A stretch of DNA of 64,000 nucleotides from NCBI GenBank assembly GCA_964512765.1, contig CAZEKF010000001.1, forward strand, positions 62,001-126,000. The letters run 5' to 3'. Within the stretch, counting starts at the first letter, position 1, and the number at the start of each line of letters is the position of its first letter. Under the pieces are notes generated by a model. That model made no database searches and had not been told where the DNA came from. It was given only the letters and a program-made list of their open reading frames with translations. A program made the position numbers and the translations under genes. Below, one piece after another: positions 9,052-18,794 of the stretch. The DNA is from GW2011-AR15 sp964512765 (GTDB taxonomy: Archaea; Nanobdellota; Nanobdellia; Woesearchaeales; GW2011-AR15).

Positions 9052-9389
9052 TAGATCCAATGGTTTTTGCTTTTATTATTCCAGCAATATTTTTCGGAGG
9101 TTATGCGTCTTTATTTCTTAAAAAAGGTGCAGAAAAATTCACATTGAACCCAAAATATATTATGAAAAACATTACAATTTTCATTGGCATATTTTTTTAC
9201 GGTTGTTCAATGATTTTGTACATTTTTGCATTGAAATACGGAGAACTCTCAGTTGTATATCCTTTAACATCATTTTCATACATACTTGTTGCTATTCTTT
9301 CTGTTAAAAAACTCAAAGAAAAAATGAACAAGTTTAAGTGGTTAGGGATAATCTTTATAATATTAGGCTCGTTCTTAGTGGTTAGTTAA
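9048..9389 (+). CDS. SMR/EamA-type four-helix membrane transporter, subunit 2
   Basis: This 113-residue, four-helix protein is a diverged paralogue of the preceding one (same GELSVVYPL motif in helix 3 and a final helix ending in GSFLVVS). The ATG overlaps the previous stop by 4 nt, so the two are probably made in equal amounts. SMR proteins act as dimers; two adjacent different subunits suggest an obligate heterodimer. Confidence 0.75.
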   Translation: MIDPMVFAFIIPAIFFGGYASLFLKKGAEKFTLNPKYIMKNITIFIGIFFYGCSMILYIFALKYGELSVVYPLTSFSYILVAILSVKKLKEKMNKFKWLGIIFIILGSFLVVS

Positions 9390-9391
9390 AA

Positions 9392-10339
9392 ATGGAAACA
9401 ATTATGGTTACAGGGGGTGCAGGATTTGTAGGTAGTCATGTTTGTGATGCCTTACTCAAAAATGGAAAAAAAGTTGTATGCGTGGATAATTTTAATGATT
9501 ATTATTCACCAGATATCAAAAAGAGAAACATTAAACATAATCTGGACAATGGAAAATTTGTCTTAGAAAAAGTTGACATTACAGATTTTGAGAGGTTAAA
9601 GCAAGTTTTTGAAAAACATAACATAACAAAAACAATACATTTAGCAGCAAGAGCAGGCGTCAGACCGTCACTAAGTAATCCTAGACTTTATTTTAAAGTT
9701 AATGTTGAAGGTACATTAAATTTGTTAGAACTTTCTAAAGAATTTAACATTAAGACGTTTATTTTTGGTTCTTCGTCTTCAGTTTATGGGAATAATGAAA
9801 AAACTCCATTCTCAGAAAAAGATGTGACAGAAAACCAGATAAGTCCGTACGCAAGCTCTAAAAAAGCAGGAGAATTATTGTGTAAAACATATTCACATTT
9901 ACACAATTTGAATATAACGTGTTTAAGATTTTTCACTGTTTATGGTCCTAGAGGGAGACCAGATATGGCACCATATAAATTTACAGATTTAATTTCAAAT
10001 GGAGAACAGATTGAAATGTACGGAGACGGAACTTCAAAAAGAGATTATACTTATGTGGAAGAGATTGTTCAAGGCATTTTAAGTGCATTAGAAAAAAGTT
10101 TCAAGTTTGAAGTCATTAATCTCGGTAATTCAAACCCAACCGAGTTAAAAAGATTTATTGAAATTATTGAAGAAGCTTTGAATAAAAAAGCTCATATTAT
10201 TGAGAAACCTATGCCAAAAGGAGACGTTAACATTACTTATGCAGACATTTCAAAAGCCAAGAATTTGCTTAACTACGATCCTAAAACAAACATTGAACAA
10301 GGAATGAAAAAGTTTGTTGAATGGTATCTTTCTCAATAA
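9392..10339 (+). CDS. NAD-dependent nucleotide-sugar epimerase (UDP-glucuronate 4-epimerase-like)
   Basis: The 315-residue extended SDR enzyme has the Rossmann motif GGAGFVGSH near residue 9 and the catalytic Y-x3-K (SPYASSKKAGE, about residue 149). Between them is GSSSSVYG, and after them RFFTVYGPRGRPDMA. The DNFNDYYSPDIKK segment is typical of UDP-glucuronate 4-epimerases and GalE relatives. It would supply a nucleotide sugar to the neighbouring glycosyltransferases. Exact substrate cannot be read from sequence. Confidence 0.85.
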   Translation: METIMVTGGAGFVGSHVCDALLKNGKKVVCVDNFNDYYSPDIKKRNIKHNLDNGKFVLEKVDITDFERLKQVFEKHNITKTIHLAARAGVRPSLSNPRLYFKVNVEGTLNLLELSKEFNIKTFIFGSSSSVYGNNEKTPFSEKDVTENQISPYASSKKAGELLCKTYSHLHNLNITCLRFFTVYGPRGRPDMAPYKFTDLISNGEQIEMYGDGTSKRDYTYVEEIVQGILSALEKSFKFEVINLGNSNPTELKRFIEIIEEALNKKAHIIEKPMPKGDVNITYADISKAKNLLNYDPKTNIEQGMKKFVEWYLSQ

Positions 10340-10347
10340 TTCGAAAA

Positions 10348-11595
10348 ATGACAGATGTTTTTATGACATTTAGTGCTATTGTACTGTTTATTCTTTTCAT
10401 GTTTCTTTTTTTTCAGTTTGTTATCATCATAATTTCCTTTTTTAGAAAAAAGGTTAAGATTAACTACGAACCAAAAATTAGTGTTGTTATTCCATGTTAC
10501 AATGAAGAAAGAAACATTATGAAGTGTTTAAATTCTGTGTTCGCCTCAAATTATGATAAAAAAAAAATTGAAGTTATTGTTGTAGATGATGGAAGCACAG
10601 ATAATACAGTAACTCTGCTGAAAAAACATAGTAAGAAAATTAGAATAATTGCAGGAAAACACCAAGGAAAATCAGTAAGCTTGAATCTTGGATGTAAAAA
10701 AGCAAAACACGATTATATTTTAACAATCGATGCTGACGTTATCCTTGATAAAAACGCCATTAGAAGGATAGTAAGACCATTCAAAGATAAAAACGTTGGT
10801 GCAGTGAACGGATCATCACTAATAAGGAACTCAAACACAGTGCTAACGTGGTTCCAGAAGTTGGAATATTTGCTTAACAACCATATTAGAAAAAGTTTCT
10901 CAGATGTTTTTAACAATAGTGTATGGTTTTTTGGTGCATTTGCATGTTACAGAAAATCACTTTTACAGAAAATCAAGTATTTTAAACAGGACACTTTGAC
11001 TGAAGACATGGAAATTTCGTTAGGTATTTACTACCAAAGTTATAAAATTAAACATGTTTATGATGCAATAGGTTACACATTAGCACCTAACACAATTAAA
11101 GAGATAATTAAACAAAGAACTAGGTGGTGGTTAGGTGGGTTACAGGCACTTAATAAACATCGGAAATTATTTTCAAGAAAATCGAATTTTTCAATACTTT
11201 TTTTGTTCATTAACCAGTATTGGTGGACAATCTACGCTTTTCTGGCCATACCAATTATAGTATACCAATACAATTTTTGGTTAAGTACAAACCTAGGTTC
11301 CTTTTCTCAACTGTTTTGGTACACATTTAGATGGTTTAGCCTGTTTGGTCCTGTGCATGTTTTATACATGATTCCGAAATGGGGCATATCCTTTATCAGT
11401 ATTTTCGGTGTTTTGTCAGGAATAATAACTTCAATTAACTTATTAATTTCAATAAAATTATTCAAGGAAAAACAAAATCTAAGTAATTTAGTTGCTCTTT
11501 TGTTCTATTTTCCATATACAATTTTGCTTAACTTTATAATCGTGTTAAGTGTCTTTCGAGCACTTTTTTCTAAAAACAATTATTTTGTTAACTAA
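10348..11595 (+). CDS. Processive membrane glycosyltransferase, GT2 (BcsA/hyaluronan synthase-like)
   Basis: One N-terminal and several C-terminal membrane helices flank a cytosolic GT-A domain. Catalytic motifs are visible: VVIPCYNEE, VVDDGSTDNT, the DxD TIDADV, the TED acceptor-base motif (TLTEDMEIS) and QRTRWWLGG, the Q-x2-RW motif of processive enzymes. I start at the ATG at 10348 (415 residues); the ATG at 10321 would overlap the epimerase gene. Probably elongates a surface polysaccharide; sugar unknown. Confidence 0.85.
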   Translation: MTDVFMTFSAIVLFILFMFLFFQFVIIIISFFRKKVKINYEPKISVVIPCYNEERNIMKCLNSVFASNYDKKKIEVIVVDDGSTDNTVTLLKKHSKKIRIIAGKHQGKSVSLNLGCKKAKHDYILTIDADVILDKNAIRRIVRPFKDKNVGAVNGSSLIRNSNTVLTWFQKLEYLLNNHIRKSFSDVFNNSVWFFGAFACYRKSLLQKIKYFKQDTLTEDMEISLGIYYQSYKIKHVYDAIGYTLAPNTIKEIIKQRTRWWLGGLQALNKHRKLFSRKSNFSILFLFINQYWWTIYAFLAIPIIVYQYNFWLSTNLGSFSQLFWYTFRWFSLFGPVHVLYMIPKWGISFISIFGVLSGIITSINLLISIKLFKEKQNLSNLVALLFYFPYTILLNFIIVLSVFRALFSKNNYFVN

Positions 11596-11628
11596 CCGTG
11601 GTGAAAAACGACCCAAAAATAGTAAAAC

Positions 11629-11660
11629 TTTTATAAAGTTCCTGTCTTCTATGATAGAAG
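11629..11660 (+). promoter_or_regulatory. Promoter with palindromic operator candidate before the second GT2 gene
   Basis: A TATA-like TTTTATAAAG (11629-11638) is followed by the near-perfect palindrome CTTCTATGATAGAAG at 11646-11660. The predicted transcription start falls at about 11660, so a protein bound at the palindrome could block initiation. The 87-nt gap after the previous gene supports independent transcription. Confidence 0.5.
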
Positions 11661-11682
11661 TATAGACAATTACAGATGAACA

Positions 11683-13026
11683 ATGGAAAACATAATAATA
11701 AGTATTGTTAGTTTTTACCTTAATATAGGCCAAGCAGTGTTTAATTTCTATGTTACTTATTCCAGATTAATCTTGGATTATATGCATTTTATTTTTAATT
11801 CTGCGTTTTATGTTGTGTTATCAGTCACAGTGATCTTAACTTTTATGTATCTTTTAATGGGCATTGTTTTGATGTTTAGAAAAACAAAACAAAGAGAAAA
11901 ACCAGCACCAAAATCAAAATTGCCGTTTGTAACAATTCAAATTCCGACATTTAACGAATTAGCTGCGCTTAATTGTGCAAAAAAATGTTTGAACTTAGAT
12001 TATCCGAAAAATAAGTTTGAAATATTAATAGGAGACGATAGCTCAGACAAATTAGTTTCAAAAGAAATTAACACATTTGCAAAGAAACATGTAAGAGTTA
12101 AAGTAACAAGAAGAGGATCGAATATAGGATTTAAACCAGGTAATTTGAACCACATGTTAAAATTTACAAAAGGACAGTATATAGTTATTTTTGATTCAGA
12201 CTTTTTACCTGAAAAAGATTTCTTGAAAAGGATCATCGCACCATTTGTACACGACGAATCTGTTTCAACTGTGCAAGCTAGGTGGATCACAAAAAATTTC
12301 TCTCAAAACCTTGTATCCATAATAGGGGGGACAATCCCTTTACTGACTCATTATTTGGGCATGCCTTTCCTTAACTTAATAAAAGGTAACACCTTCATAG
12401 CAGGATCAGCAGAAGCAATTAAGAAATCAGATTTAATTGAACAAGGCGGATGGACATCGGGATCATTAACAGAAGACATTGAATATTCATTAAGATTAAC
12501 AAAAGCAGGTAAAAAAATGATTTATCTGGAAAATTTACATTGCGAATGTGAAGCACCTTTTACTATTAAAGACCTTGGAAAACAACAAAAAAGATGGGCG
12601 TATGGCGTTGTTTCTGCAATAAAAAAACATTTTTTTAATATAATCAAGAACAATAGAATATCTTTTAACAACAAATTTAACATGTTTTTGTTATTATCTG
12701 GGTATGTTGTTACATTCTTGTTCTTTTTACTTGGTGTTTTAGGAATGTTGTCAATTATAACTCACCGGCCAGAAGCAATTAACTGGACAAAACTTGTTTC
12801 AGAGACAACCCTTAACATACTGTTGACATCAGGATTTTTAGCAACAATGTTGATTGTGCTTATGTTGGGTAATAAAGCAAAAGAAAGTTTTAAATTAATA
12901 CTTGCTTCATTTACAGTTGGCATGTTTGTTATATTCCTTGTTACAGAAGGTATTTTCAAAGCAATTCTTGATAGACCAATGCATTGGTTCATGTTAACAA
13001 AAAAAGGGAACGAGTTTAGTATTTAG
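11683..13026 (+). CDS. Membrane glycosyltransferase, GT2 (cellulose synthase-like)
   Basis: The 447-residue protein has two N-terminal helices, a GT-A domain and three C-terminal helices. Motifs are IQIPTFNEL, IGDDSSD, FDSDF (DxD), SLTEDIEYS and QQKRWAYG (Q-x2-RW). This is the D,D,D,QxxRW set of processive beta-glycan synthases. It differs enough from the upstream GT2 to be a separate enzyme and has its own promoter. It probably acts on surface glycan at the inner membrane face. Confidence 0.85.
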   Translation: MENIIISIVSFYLNIGQAVFNFYVTYSRLILDYMHFIFNSAFYVVLSVTVILTFMYLLMGIVLMFRKTKQREKPAPKSKLPFVTIQIPTFNELAALNCAKKCLNLDYPKNKFEILIGDDSSDKLVSKEINTFAKKHVRVKVTRRGSNIGFKPGNLNHMLKFTKGQYIVIFDSDFLPEKDFLKRIIAPFVHDESVSTVQARWITKNFSQNLVSIIGGTIPLLTHYLGMPFLNLIKGNTFIAGSAEAIKKSDLIEQGGWTSGSLTEDIEYSLRLTKAGKKMIYLENLHCECEAPFTIKDLGKQQKRWAYGVVSAIKKHFFNIIKNNRISFNNKFNMFLLLSGYVVTFLFFLLGVLGMLSIITHRPEAINWTKLVSETTLNILLTSGFLATMLIVLMLGNKAKESFKLILASFTVGMFVIFLVTEGIFKAILDRPMHWFMLTKKGNEFSI

Positions 13027-13029
13027 AGA

Positions 13030-13293
13030 ATGTCAAAGAAAAAAGATTTTTTCTATGCAAAAACAGCGTTTTATTTAAGTTTAGGCTTCTGGATACCTTT
13101 ATTTAATGTTGCGATGTCAATTTTATCAATTTACTTTGCATTTAAGGCCTTGAAATTGATTGATAAACACCCTGAAAAATACAGTGGCAGAAAATATACA
13201 ATAATCGCGCTAGTTTTAAGTTTGTCTTCTTTATTATTAATGATTGTGGGCGGAGTAGGATATTTAGTTTTAAGAAGAGGTTTATTAACCTAA
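13030..13293 (+). CDS. Small membrane protein, DUF4190-like
   Basis: The 87-residue protein has two to three hydrophobic segments with the spacing of DUF4190 proteins (AFYLSLGFWIPLFNV, IYFAFKALKLI, then a final helix). It starts 3 nt after the GT2 gene and is probably co-transcribed. Its last 9 nt overlap, tail to tail, the gene on the minus strand. Function unknown. Confidence 0.6.
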   Translation: MSKKKDFFYAKTAFYLSLGFWIPLFNVAMSILSIYFAFKALKLIDKHPEKYSGRKYTIIALVLSLSSLLLMIVGGVGYLVLRRGLLT

Positions 13294-14661
13294 ATACTCC
13301 CAAATTTCAACTTTGCCAGAATCGTATATTTTATTGAAATGTTTGCTATTGTCTAATATTAAAAGGATGCCCTCGTCTTCTTTTTCCCATACTTGTCCCT
13401 GTTTCATTTTATCATTAATCCAGACATAACGTAACTGATTTTTGTTAAAAAAAGAAGTTATTTTGTTTAAGTCTCGAGATGAAAAAACGCCTGTTGTTTT
13501 GTTAATTCGTGTTTTGTCCCTTGAATACAAATAATACGTTTTGTCAGTGTATGTTCCAAATCCAGAAACAGCAGTTATCATGAAACCATAATTGTGATGA
13601 GATAACACTTTTTCTTTTTCCTGATTTTTTTTGAGCCATTCTAAACTTGTTATTTCACTTTGACTAGGTCCGAATTCAGAAAATCTTTTGATGTATGATC
13701 CAGATGAAAATATTAAACCGCAAAAGAGTAAAATCACAACATAACTTTTCAGAGTTTGAGATATCCATTTCCTTTTTATAAGGGTTTTCAAAGCTAACCC
13801 ACCATAATATGCTAGGTAAACATCAACAAAAAGTAGAATGTTTTTATTGAACATAGAAGATACGATCAAAGCTAATAAACTAGCATAGAATATTGTTTGT
13901 TCATTTTTATTTTTCCATGAAACAATTAAACCTATGCTTGCAATAAGTAGCCCGAACACGCCGAAACCGGTTTTTGCACCAAAATCAGAAATAAATTCTG
14001 TTAACAAACTATAAATAGAGTAACTATGCGGGACATAATTGTTTACAGTTATGAAAATATATGTTGTTAATAATATTCCTGCAATGGGTAGTATGGGTTT
14101 TATGTTTCGATTTCTTTCATAAACAATGGTTAACATAATTAAAATCACGACAAACATGCTAGGATTCACTGCGAATGAAATCAAGAGAGAACCAATACTT
14201 AACATATGTCTATTGTTAAGCACAAACAAAGTTCCAAACAGTAAAAACATGAATGATAAATAAACTAAATTATGCGTAGTATGTACGTGAATAAATACAG
14301 GTGATAATACTATTAAAATAAGCGTAATAAACCGTTGTCTTTTATCTTTTTTAATTATTTTTTTAAATATTAAATACAACAAAATTATGTTTATTATGCT
14401 TGTTAGGAAGGGAATCAACCTGAGCAGGAAAACATAGTTTTCAAACAAAGAAAAAACATAATCTGTTGGATGATTAAAAATTGGATTTTTTATTCCATTG
14501 TTTTTTATTAAGCTTATTGCAGAAATATGAGAATACTGATCATAATCAGGTAATACTTGTGTATTATACAATCGCAGAGAATGTAACAAAACAAATAAAG
14601 AAGTGGAAAAAATTAACAATAATAGCAAATGCTTTATTTCTATTTCTTTCATTATTGACAC
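13285..14661 (-). CDS. Polytopic membrane protein, GT-C glycosyltransferase-like
   Basis: The 458-residue protein has about ten membrane helices followed by a C-terminal external domain of roughly 120 residues (SLEWLKKNQEKEKVL, then YDSGKVEIWEYLG). The layout is that of archaeal GT-C enzymes that use polyprenyl-phosphate sugars, with DYDQYSH in the first external loop as possible catalytic acids. It is the last gene of the minus-strand operon starting at 19810 and overlaps its upstream neighbour by 10 nt. Confidence 0.65.
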   Translation of the reverse strand: MSIMKEIEIKHLLLLLIFSTSLFVLLHSLRLYNTQVLPDYDQYSHISAISLIKNNGIKNPIFNHPTDYVFSLFENYVFLLRLIPFLTSIINIILLYLIFKKIIKKDKRQRFITLILIVLSPVFIHVHTTHNLVYLSFMFLLFGTLFVLNNRHMLSIGSLLISFAVNPSMFVVILIMLTIVYERNRNIKPILPIAGILLTTYIFITVNNYVPHSYSIYSLLTEFISDFGAKTGFGVFGLLIASIGLIVSWKNKNEQTIFYASLLALIVSSMFNKNILLFVDVYLAYYGGLALKTLIKRKWISQTLKSYVVILLFCGLIFSSGSYIKRFSEFGPSQSEITSLEWLKKNQEKEKVLSHHNYGFMITAVSGFGTYTDKTYYLYSRDKTRINKTTGVFSSRDLNKITSFFNKNQLRYVWINDKMKQGQVWEKEDEGILLILDNSKHFNKIYDSGKVEIWEYLG

Positions 14662-16142
14662 TCTTTTTTATTCAATTGATATATTCTTATTTCATTGTCG
14701 AACAGTAAATCAAAGCAAGGATCATTAATAAAAAATAAATTTGAATTATATGAAACAATGAAATAGTCTGCGTGATACTTGTCTAATATTTTCAAAGCAT
14801 GGGTTTTAAATCTTGTGTTATAAAATGTAGTTACATCATTAAACCTTTTGTCTGCATCTTCAATCAACAAATAATTCGAGTCTAATATGTTTTTTCTTTT
14901 GCCAAAATAAGTTATAAGATGTCCTTGTTCTGCAGATCCTAAAATAATACTTGAATTAGGCGTGTTCGCATTGAACCATTCGAAACTAGAAACATATTCC
15001 TCGTCAAAAGTTGGTGAATTAAACATTGCAATAAACCCAGGTAGGATTTGTGTTAAAACAATAACTGTGACAATTAATATAAAAATTTGATTAGATTTAC
15101 TGGCAATTTTTGATTTATTAAGTCTAATAAAAACATCTTTTAAGAACTGACCAAATAAGATAACAAGAGAAGATCCTAAAAACATTAAACCAAGTTCTAA
15201 AGAAACCAAACGTAACCATAATAAGATAAATGCAGAAAGAAATATGCTTATGAAAAGAAAAATGCTTTTGTTTTTTTTAAAGAAATAAACGTAAGCACTG
15301 TAAACTCCAAAAATCAGAGGTAAAAACCCAATGTTTGCTAACAACGTCAGGATGTCCAAGTTAACAAAATGGTTTTTTATAACTTCTTGTGGCGCGTTCT
15401 GGTATATTATTGAGAAACCATGAGCTTGGAACGCGGTCTTGTATATTATAAAACTTGCCCATAAAAAGAACAATAAAAAAAATGCAGTGAATTCAAGTTC
15501 AATTTTTGGTAAGACTCTATTTTCAACCTGGCTTAACAAAATAAACAATAAAATCCCAAGTATTAACAAAAAAGATGAAGAAGAGGTTAGGATGAGTACG
15601 AGAATTAACGGTATCAAGTAATTAATTTTTGACACGTCATTTTCTAGATTAAGAAAAAAATACAAAAAGAAAAAACTTCCTGGGAAAAGTATTGAATATG
15701 AGCTTATATTATTCAACGTTGCGTTTATATATATGGGTAGAGTAGCAGCAATTACAGAACACAATATTGAGATTCGGCGGTTTTTCAGTATTTTTGAACA
15801 AACCATGTAAACGCCAAGGATTAAAGTGGATGCTAACAAATTATTTATAACTTTTATAATAATAATTTTTGGAAAAAACAGAGTGAAAAAAGCTAGAAGA
15901 TAATAATAAAACGGCATTAAAACAAAAGTTCTACCACCGTAACTAAGATCATCATGTATGATAGGTTTTCCAGTTTCCCAAATATGATCAATTTGTCTTA
16001 AAGCAAAATACGACTCATCGTTGCCAAACTGTTCAGTTCCGAGAGAAAAATACAGTCTTATTGAGAAGTATAATATGAATAAAACAGCAAGGATTATGTG
16101 TCTTGACTTAATTGAATCTTTTATTTCTTTAACTGAAACCAT
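14652..16142 (-). CDS. Polytopic membrane glycosyltransferase, GT39/ArnT-like (GT-C)
   Basis: The 496-residue protein has a first external loop with FGNDESYFALRQ, the Asp-Glu pair expected of dolichyl-phosphate-sugar dependent GT-C enzymes. About eleven helices follow, then a C-terminal external domain (SSFEWFNANTPNSSIIL). It is related in layout to its two polytopic neighbours. It overlaps the genes on both sides, so the cluster is one operon. Likely transfers a sugar to lipid or protein outside the membrane. Confidence 0.7.
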   Translation of the reverse strand: MVSVKEIKDSIKSRHIILAVLFILYFSIRLYFSLGTEQFGNDESYFALRQIDHIWETGKPIIHDDLSYGGRTFVLMPFYYYLLAFFTLFFPKIIIIKVINNLLASTLILGVYMVCSKILKNRRISILCSVIAATLPIYINATLNNISSYSILFPGSFFFLYFFLNLENDVSKINYLIPLILVLILTSSSSFLLILGILLFILLSQVENRVLPKIELEFTAFFLLFFLWASFIIYKTAFQAHGFSIIYQNAPQEVIKNHFVNLDILTLLANIGFLPLIFGVYSAYVYFFKKNKSIFLFISIFLSAFILLWLRLVSLELGLMFLGSSLVILFGQFLKDVFIRLNKSKIASKSNQIFILIVTVIVLTQILPGFIAMFNSPTFDEEYVSSFEWFNANTPNSSIILGSAEQGHLITYFGKRKNILDSNYLLIEDADKRFNDVTTFYNTRFKTHALKILDKYHADYFIVSYNSNLFFINDPCFDLLFDNEIRIYQLNKKECQ

Positions 16143-16441
16143 GAAACTCCGCCAATTATTATTGTTGTTAAAACAAAAACAAATTTATTTAATGGAACAT
16201 GTAAAAACACATCTAATATCACGTAAACAAAACCATAACTTAGCCCGATTAAATTTGTCAATAAAAATTTCTCAAGAAACCCAGTTTTAATTTTGATTAC
16301 TAACGGTAAAAAAGGCATGTAAAAAAAGAATAAATAACTGAACATGAGCAAGAAACTTTCCCAAAGATTTTTCAAAGGAAGAGTAATAACAAAAGTAGTT
16401 ATTGCTCCAACCAACATTAATTTGTTTAACTCAGTTTTCAT
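16121..16441 (-). CDS. Small membrane protein inside the glycosyltransferase operon
   Basis: The 106-residue, three- to four-helix protein has no recognised family. It overlaps the upstream gene by 11 nt and the downstream gene by 22 nt, so it is translated with the polytopic glycosyltransferases. Small helical partners of GT-C enzymes exist, and a subunit or chaperone role is possible, but nothing in the sequence shows it. Confidence 0.6.
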   Translation of the reverse strand: MKTELNKLMLVGAITTFVITLPLKNLWESFLLMFSYLFFFYMPFLPLVIKIKTGFLEKFLLTNLIGLSYGFVYVILDVFLHVPLNKFVFVLTTIIIGGVSWFQLKK

Positions 16442-18059
16442 TTTTTATAATAATATAACCTTCTTTATCATAGACTAATTTGAAATTGTAATTTGTAATA
16501 TAGCTGTTAGCGAACAAATAATTTACTTGAGTAATTTCCTGAGCGATGTTTTGGAACATAATGTAATCAAAATCTAATATACTAAGTTCATTATCTGGTT
16601 CGCCATATTCTTTATAGTTCCACCATGATTTTTCATACCTTCTAGTTGCTCTTAATGTGTTGCCTGCCCAGTCACCGTTAAATTCTAACGGAGTTTGATT
16701 AGTCTGGATGTATTGATTGTACAATCTTTGCATTTCTTGCATTGTGATTATGGCAGTGATCCTTTTAGAGTACATGAACTCTGACTGAAACACACTACCG
16801 AAAAATAGCACTTTTTCTGATTTATCAGCGTTATCGTGTATCCAGTTATAAGCTATCCATTCTTGATTGGATATATGTTCACCCTGCATTTGTTTGGTTA
16901 GAGAAATATGCTGTGGAAGAGCAATTAAAATAACTGCAAGGAACAAGATTAATGTTGGGACAAGATTATTTTTTAGTTTTCTTAAAATAAAATAATAAAC
17001 AGCGTATGCTATAGTTGGATAGAGAATAAAAGGAGTTAATGCCCTGACTCTACTAAAATAATGCGGTTCCTGAACAATTATTTGTAACAAATATGTTACC
17101 AAGAAAAAATATATTGTAGTTATTATCCAAATTCTATATTTTTTATTGTTAATTATTAATTGAACAAGCCCAATTACGAAGATTACAAGGAGAATCATAG
17201 GAATAAAGAACAAATCTGGAAATACGATCCCACCCATATATTCTCTGGTGAACCATAGATTTCTTAAACCAAAAAAACCAAAACTATATTGAGAACCGCC
17301 TTGAGCTCCCCATAAGAATAAAAATCTTGGTAGTAATGTTATAATTCCTAGTAACGGTATTAGACCAATCATTAAAGATTCTTTAATTAATTTTTTTATG
17401 TCTTTGAGGTTTTTTGTGATTATCTTGTAACCAACAATAACACAAGGTATGAATAATATTCCAAGATCTTGTGGATGTAATAAAAGAATTGAGGACAAAC
17501 ACAAACTCATGAAAACCAAAGTCCAAGATTCTTGTTTTTTCATGTATTTAATAAAAAGCCAAAGGAAGGTTAATAAAAATAAGTAACCAGCAACCTGGAT
17601 CCAGATTCCGATGTATAAAGTGTATAACCAGACATTGACAGGCATTGGCAAAATACTTAATGATCCGGCTAGAATAGCAATTTTTTCATTTTCAAATACT
17701 TCTTTTGTGATTAAATATACAAGAATCACGAAAAATGCTTGTGATATGCAAATCAGGAAATAAAACGTTGCCCAGGCAGGCACTCCTGAAAATAAAGTTA
17801 AAATTGCACTGTTTATGTAATATAATGGTGGTTGAGAATTGAGAGCTTTTTCCTGGCCCATTGATATGTAAGAATCAAAATAATTCCAGTGTTCAGTGTC
17901 AACAATACCTTCAACCATTAAAGCATGGTAAAACGCGTCCGCTGCCTTTAAATTACCAGGATGTGTTAATGGAAGTTTATCAATGTTCAAATAAAAAACC
18001 ATGGCTAAAGCAAAGAACATTAAAACAATATATTCTAATTTGAATTTTTTACTTAACAT
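16431..18059 (-). CDS. Polytopic membrane glycosyltransferase-like protein (GT-C layout)
   Basis: The protein of about 542 residues has 11-12 helices and a C-terminal soluble domain (NQEWIAYNWIHDNADKSEKVLFFG). The first external loop has LKAADAFYHALM, where GT-C enzymes carry catalytic acids. I prefer the ATG at 18059 over a TTG six codons upstream. Substrate unknown; STT3-like oligosaccharyltransferase signatures such as WWDYG are absent. Confidence 0.65.
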   Translation of the reverse strand: MLSKKFKLEYIVLMFFALAMVFYLNIDKLPLTHPGNLKAADAFYHALMVEGIVDTEHWNYFDSYISMGQEKALNSQPPLYYINSAILTLFSGVPAWATFYFLICISQAFFVILVYLITKEVFENEKIAILAGSLSILPMPVNVWLYTLYIGIWIQVAGYLFLLTFLWLFIKYMKKQESWTLVFMSLCLSSILLLHPQDLGILFIPCVIVGYKIITKNLKDIKKLIKESLMIGLIPLLGIITLLPRFLFLWGAQGGSQYSFGFFGLRNLWFTREYMGGIVFPDLFFIPMILLVIFVIGLVQLIINNKKYRIWIITTIYFFLVTYLLQIIVQEPHYFSRVRALTPFILYPTIAYAVYYFILRKLKNNLVPTLILFLAVILIALPQHISLTKQMQGEHISNQEWIAYNWIHDNADKSEKVLFFGSVFQSEFMYSKRITAIITMQEMQRLYNQYIQTNQTPLEFNGDWAGNTLRATRRYEKSWWNYKEYGEPDNELSILDFDYIMFQNIAQEITQVNYLFANSYITNYNFKLVYDKEGYIIIKNEN

Positions 18060-18095
18060 CACTTGAAATAAAACCAATTACTATTATAAATCTTC

Positions 18096-18794
18096 TTAAT
18101 ATTTCCTCGTTAAATCATTTGCTTTTATCTTTAGAATGTCTAAAAACATTTTTATTGAATGTTTGATTAAATGAACTTTACTTTCAGGATCATTATACCA
18201 ATAAACACCAAGTTCTTTGATTTTCAAGTTATATTTTTTAGCTAAGTATAATAACTCAACATCAAAAATAAACCCTTCTATTAACTGCTTTTTAAAAATT
18301 TTCATGCAAGTTTTTTTATTGAATAGTTTAAACCCACATTGCGTATCTTTAATTCCTGGAAGCACAAGTAATCTTACTACCAAGGGAAGAACATTACCTG
18401 CTATCACTCTTAATGTTGTTTGTTGAAGTTCTAAATGTGAGTCGTCTGCTTTTCTAGAACCAAAAATAATATCGTATTTTTTGATATGTTTCATAAAATT
18501 ATCAAGTTCTTCAATGGGTGTGCTTAAATCTGCATCACTGAATAAAACATAATCGCCTTTACTATGCATGAAACCGTTTTTAACAGAATAACCTTTCCCT
18601 TTGTTACCTGGGTTTTTTACAATTCTTACATTGTATTTTTTTACAACGTCAATAGTGCTATCTTTTGATCCATCATCTACAATGATTATTTCATGTTTGA
18701 ATTTCTTTTTTTTCAAATATTTAATTATAGTTTTCAGGGTTTTTTCAATACGTTTTTCTTCATTATAACACGGTATTACAATAGATAGTTTCAT
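18096..18794 (-). CDS. Polyprenyl-phosphate glycosyltransferase, GT2 (DPM1/AglJ-like)
   Basis: The 232-residue GT-A enzyme begins MKLSIVIPCYNEEKRIEKTL and has IVDDGSKDST, the DxD motif in FSDADLSTP, and the GIKDTQCGFKLF segment typical of dolichol-phosphate sugar synthases. It has no membrane helix. It would load a sugar on polyprenyl phosphate, the donor type the GT-C enzymes downstream in the same operon need. It overlaps the NFACT gene by 4 nt. Confidence 0.88.
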   Translation of the reverse strand: MKLSIVIPCYNEEKRIEKTLKTIIKYLKKKKFKHEIIIVDDGSKDSTIDVVKKYNVRIVKNPGNKGKGYSVKNGFMHSKGDYVLFSDADLSTPIEELDNFMKHIKKYDIIFGSRKADDSHLELQQTTLRVIAGNVLPLVVRLLVLPGIKDTQCGFKLFNKKTCMKIFKKQLIEGFIFDVELLYLAKKYNLKIKELGVYWYNDPESKVHLIKHSIKMFLDILKIKANDLTRKY

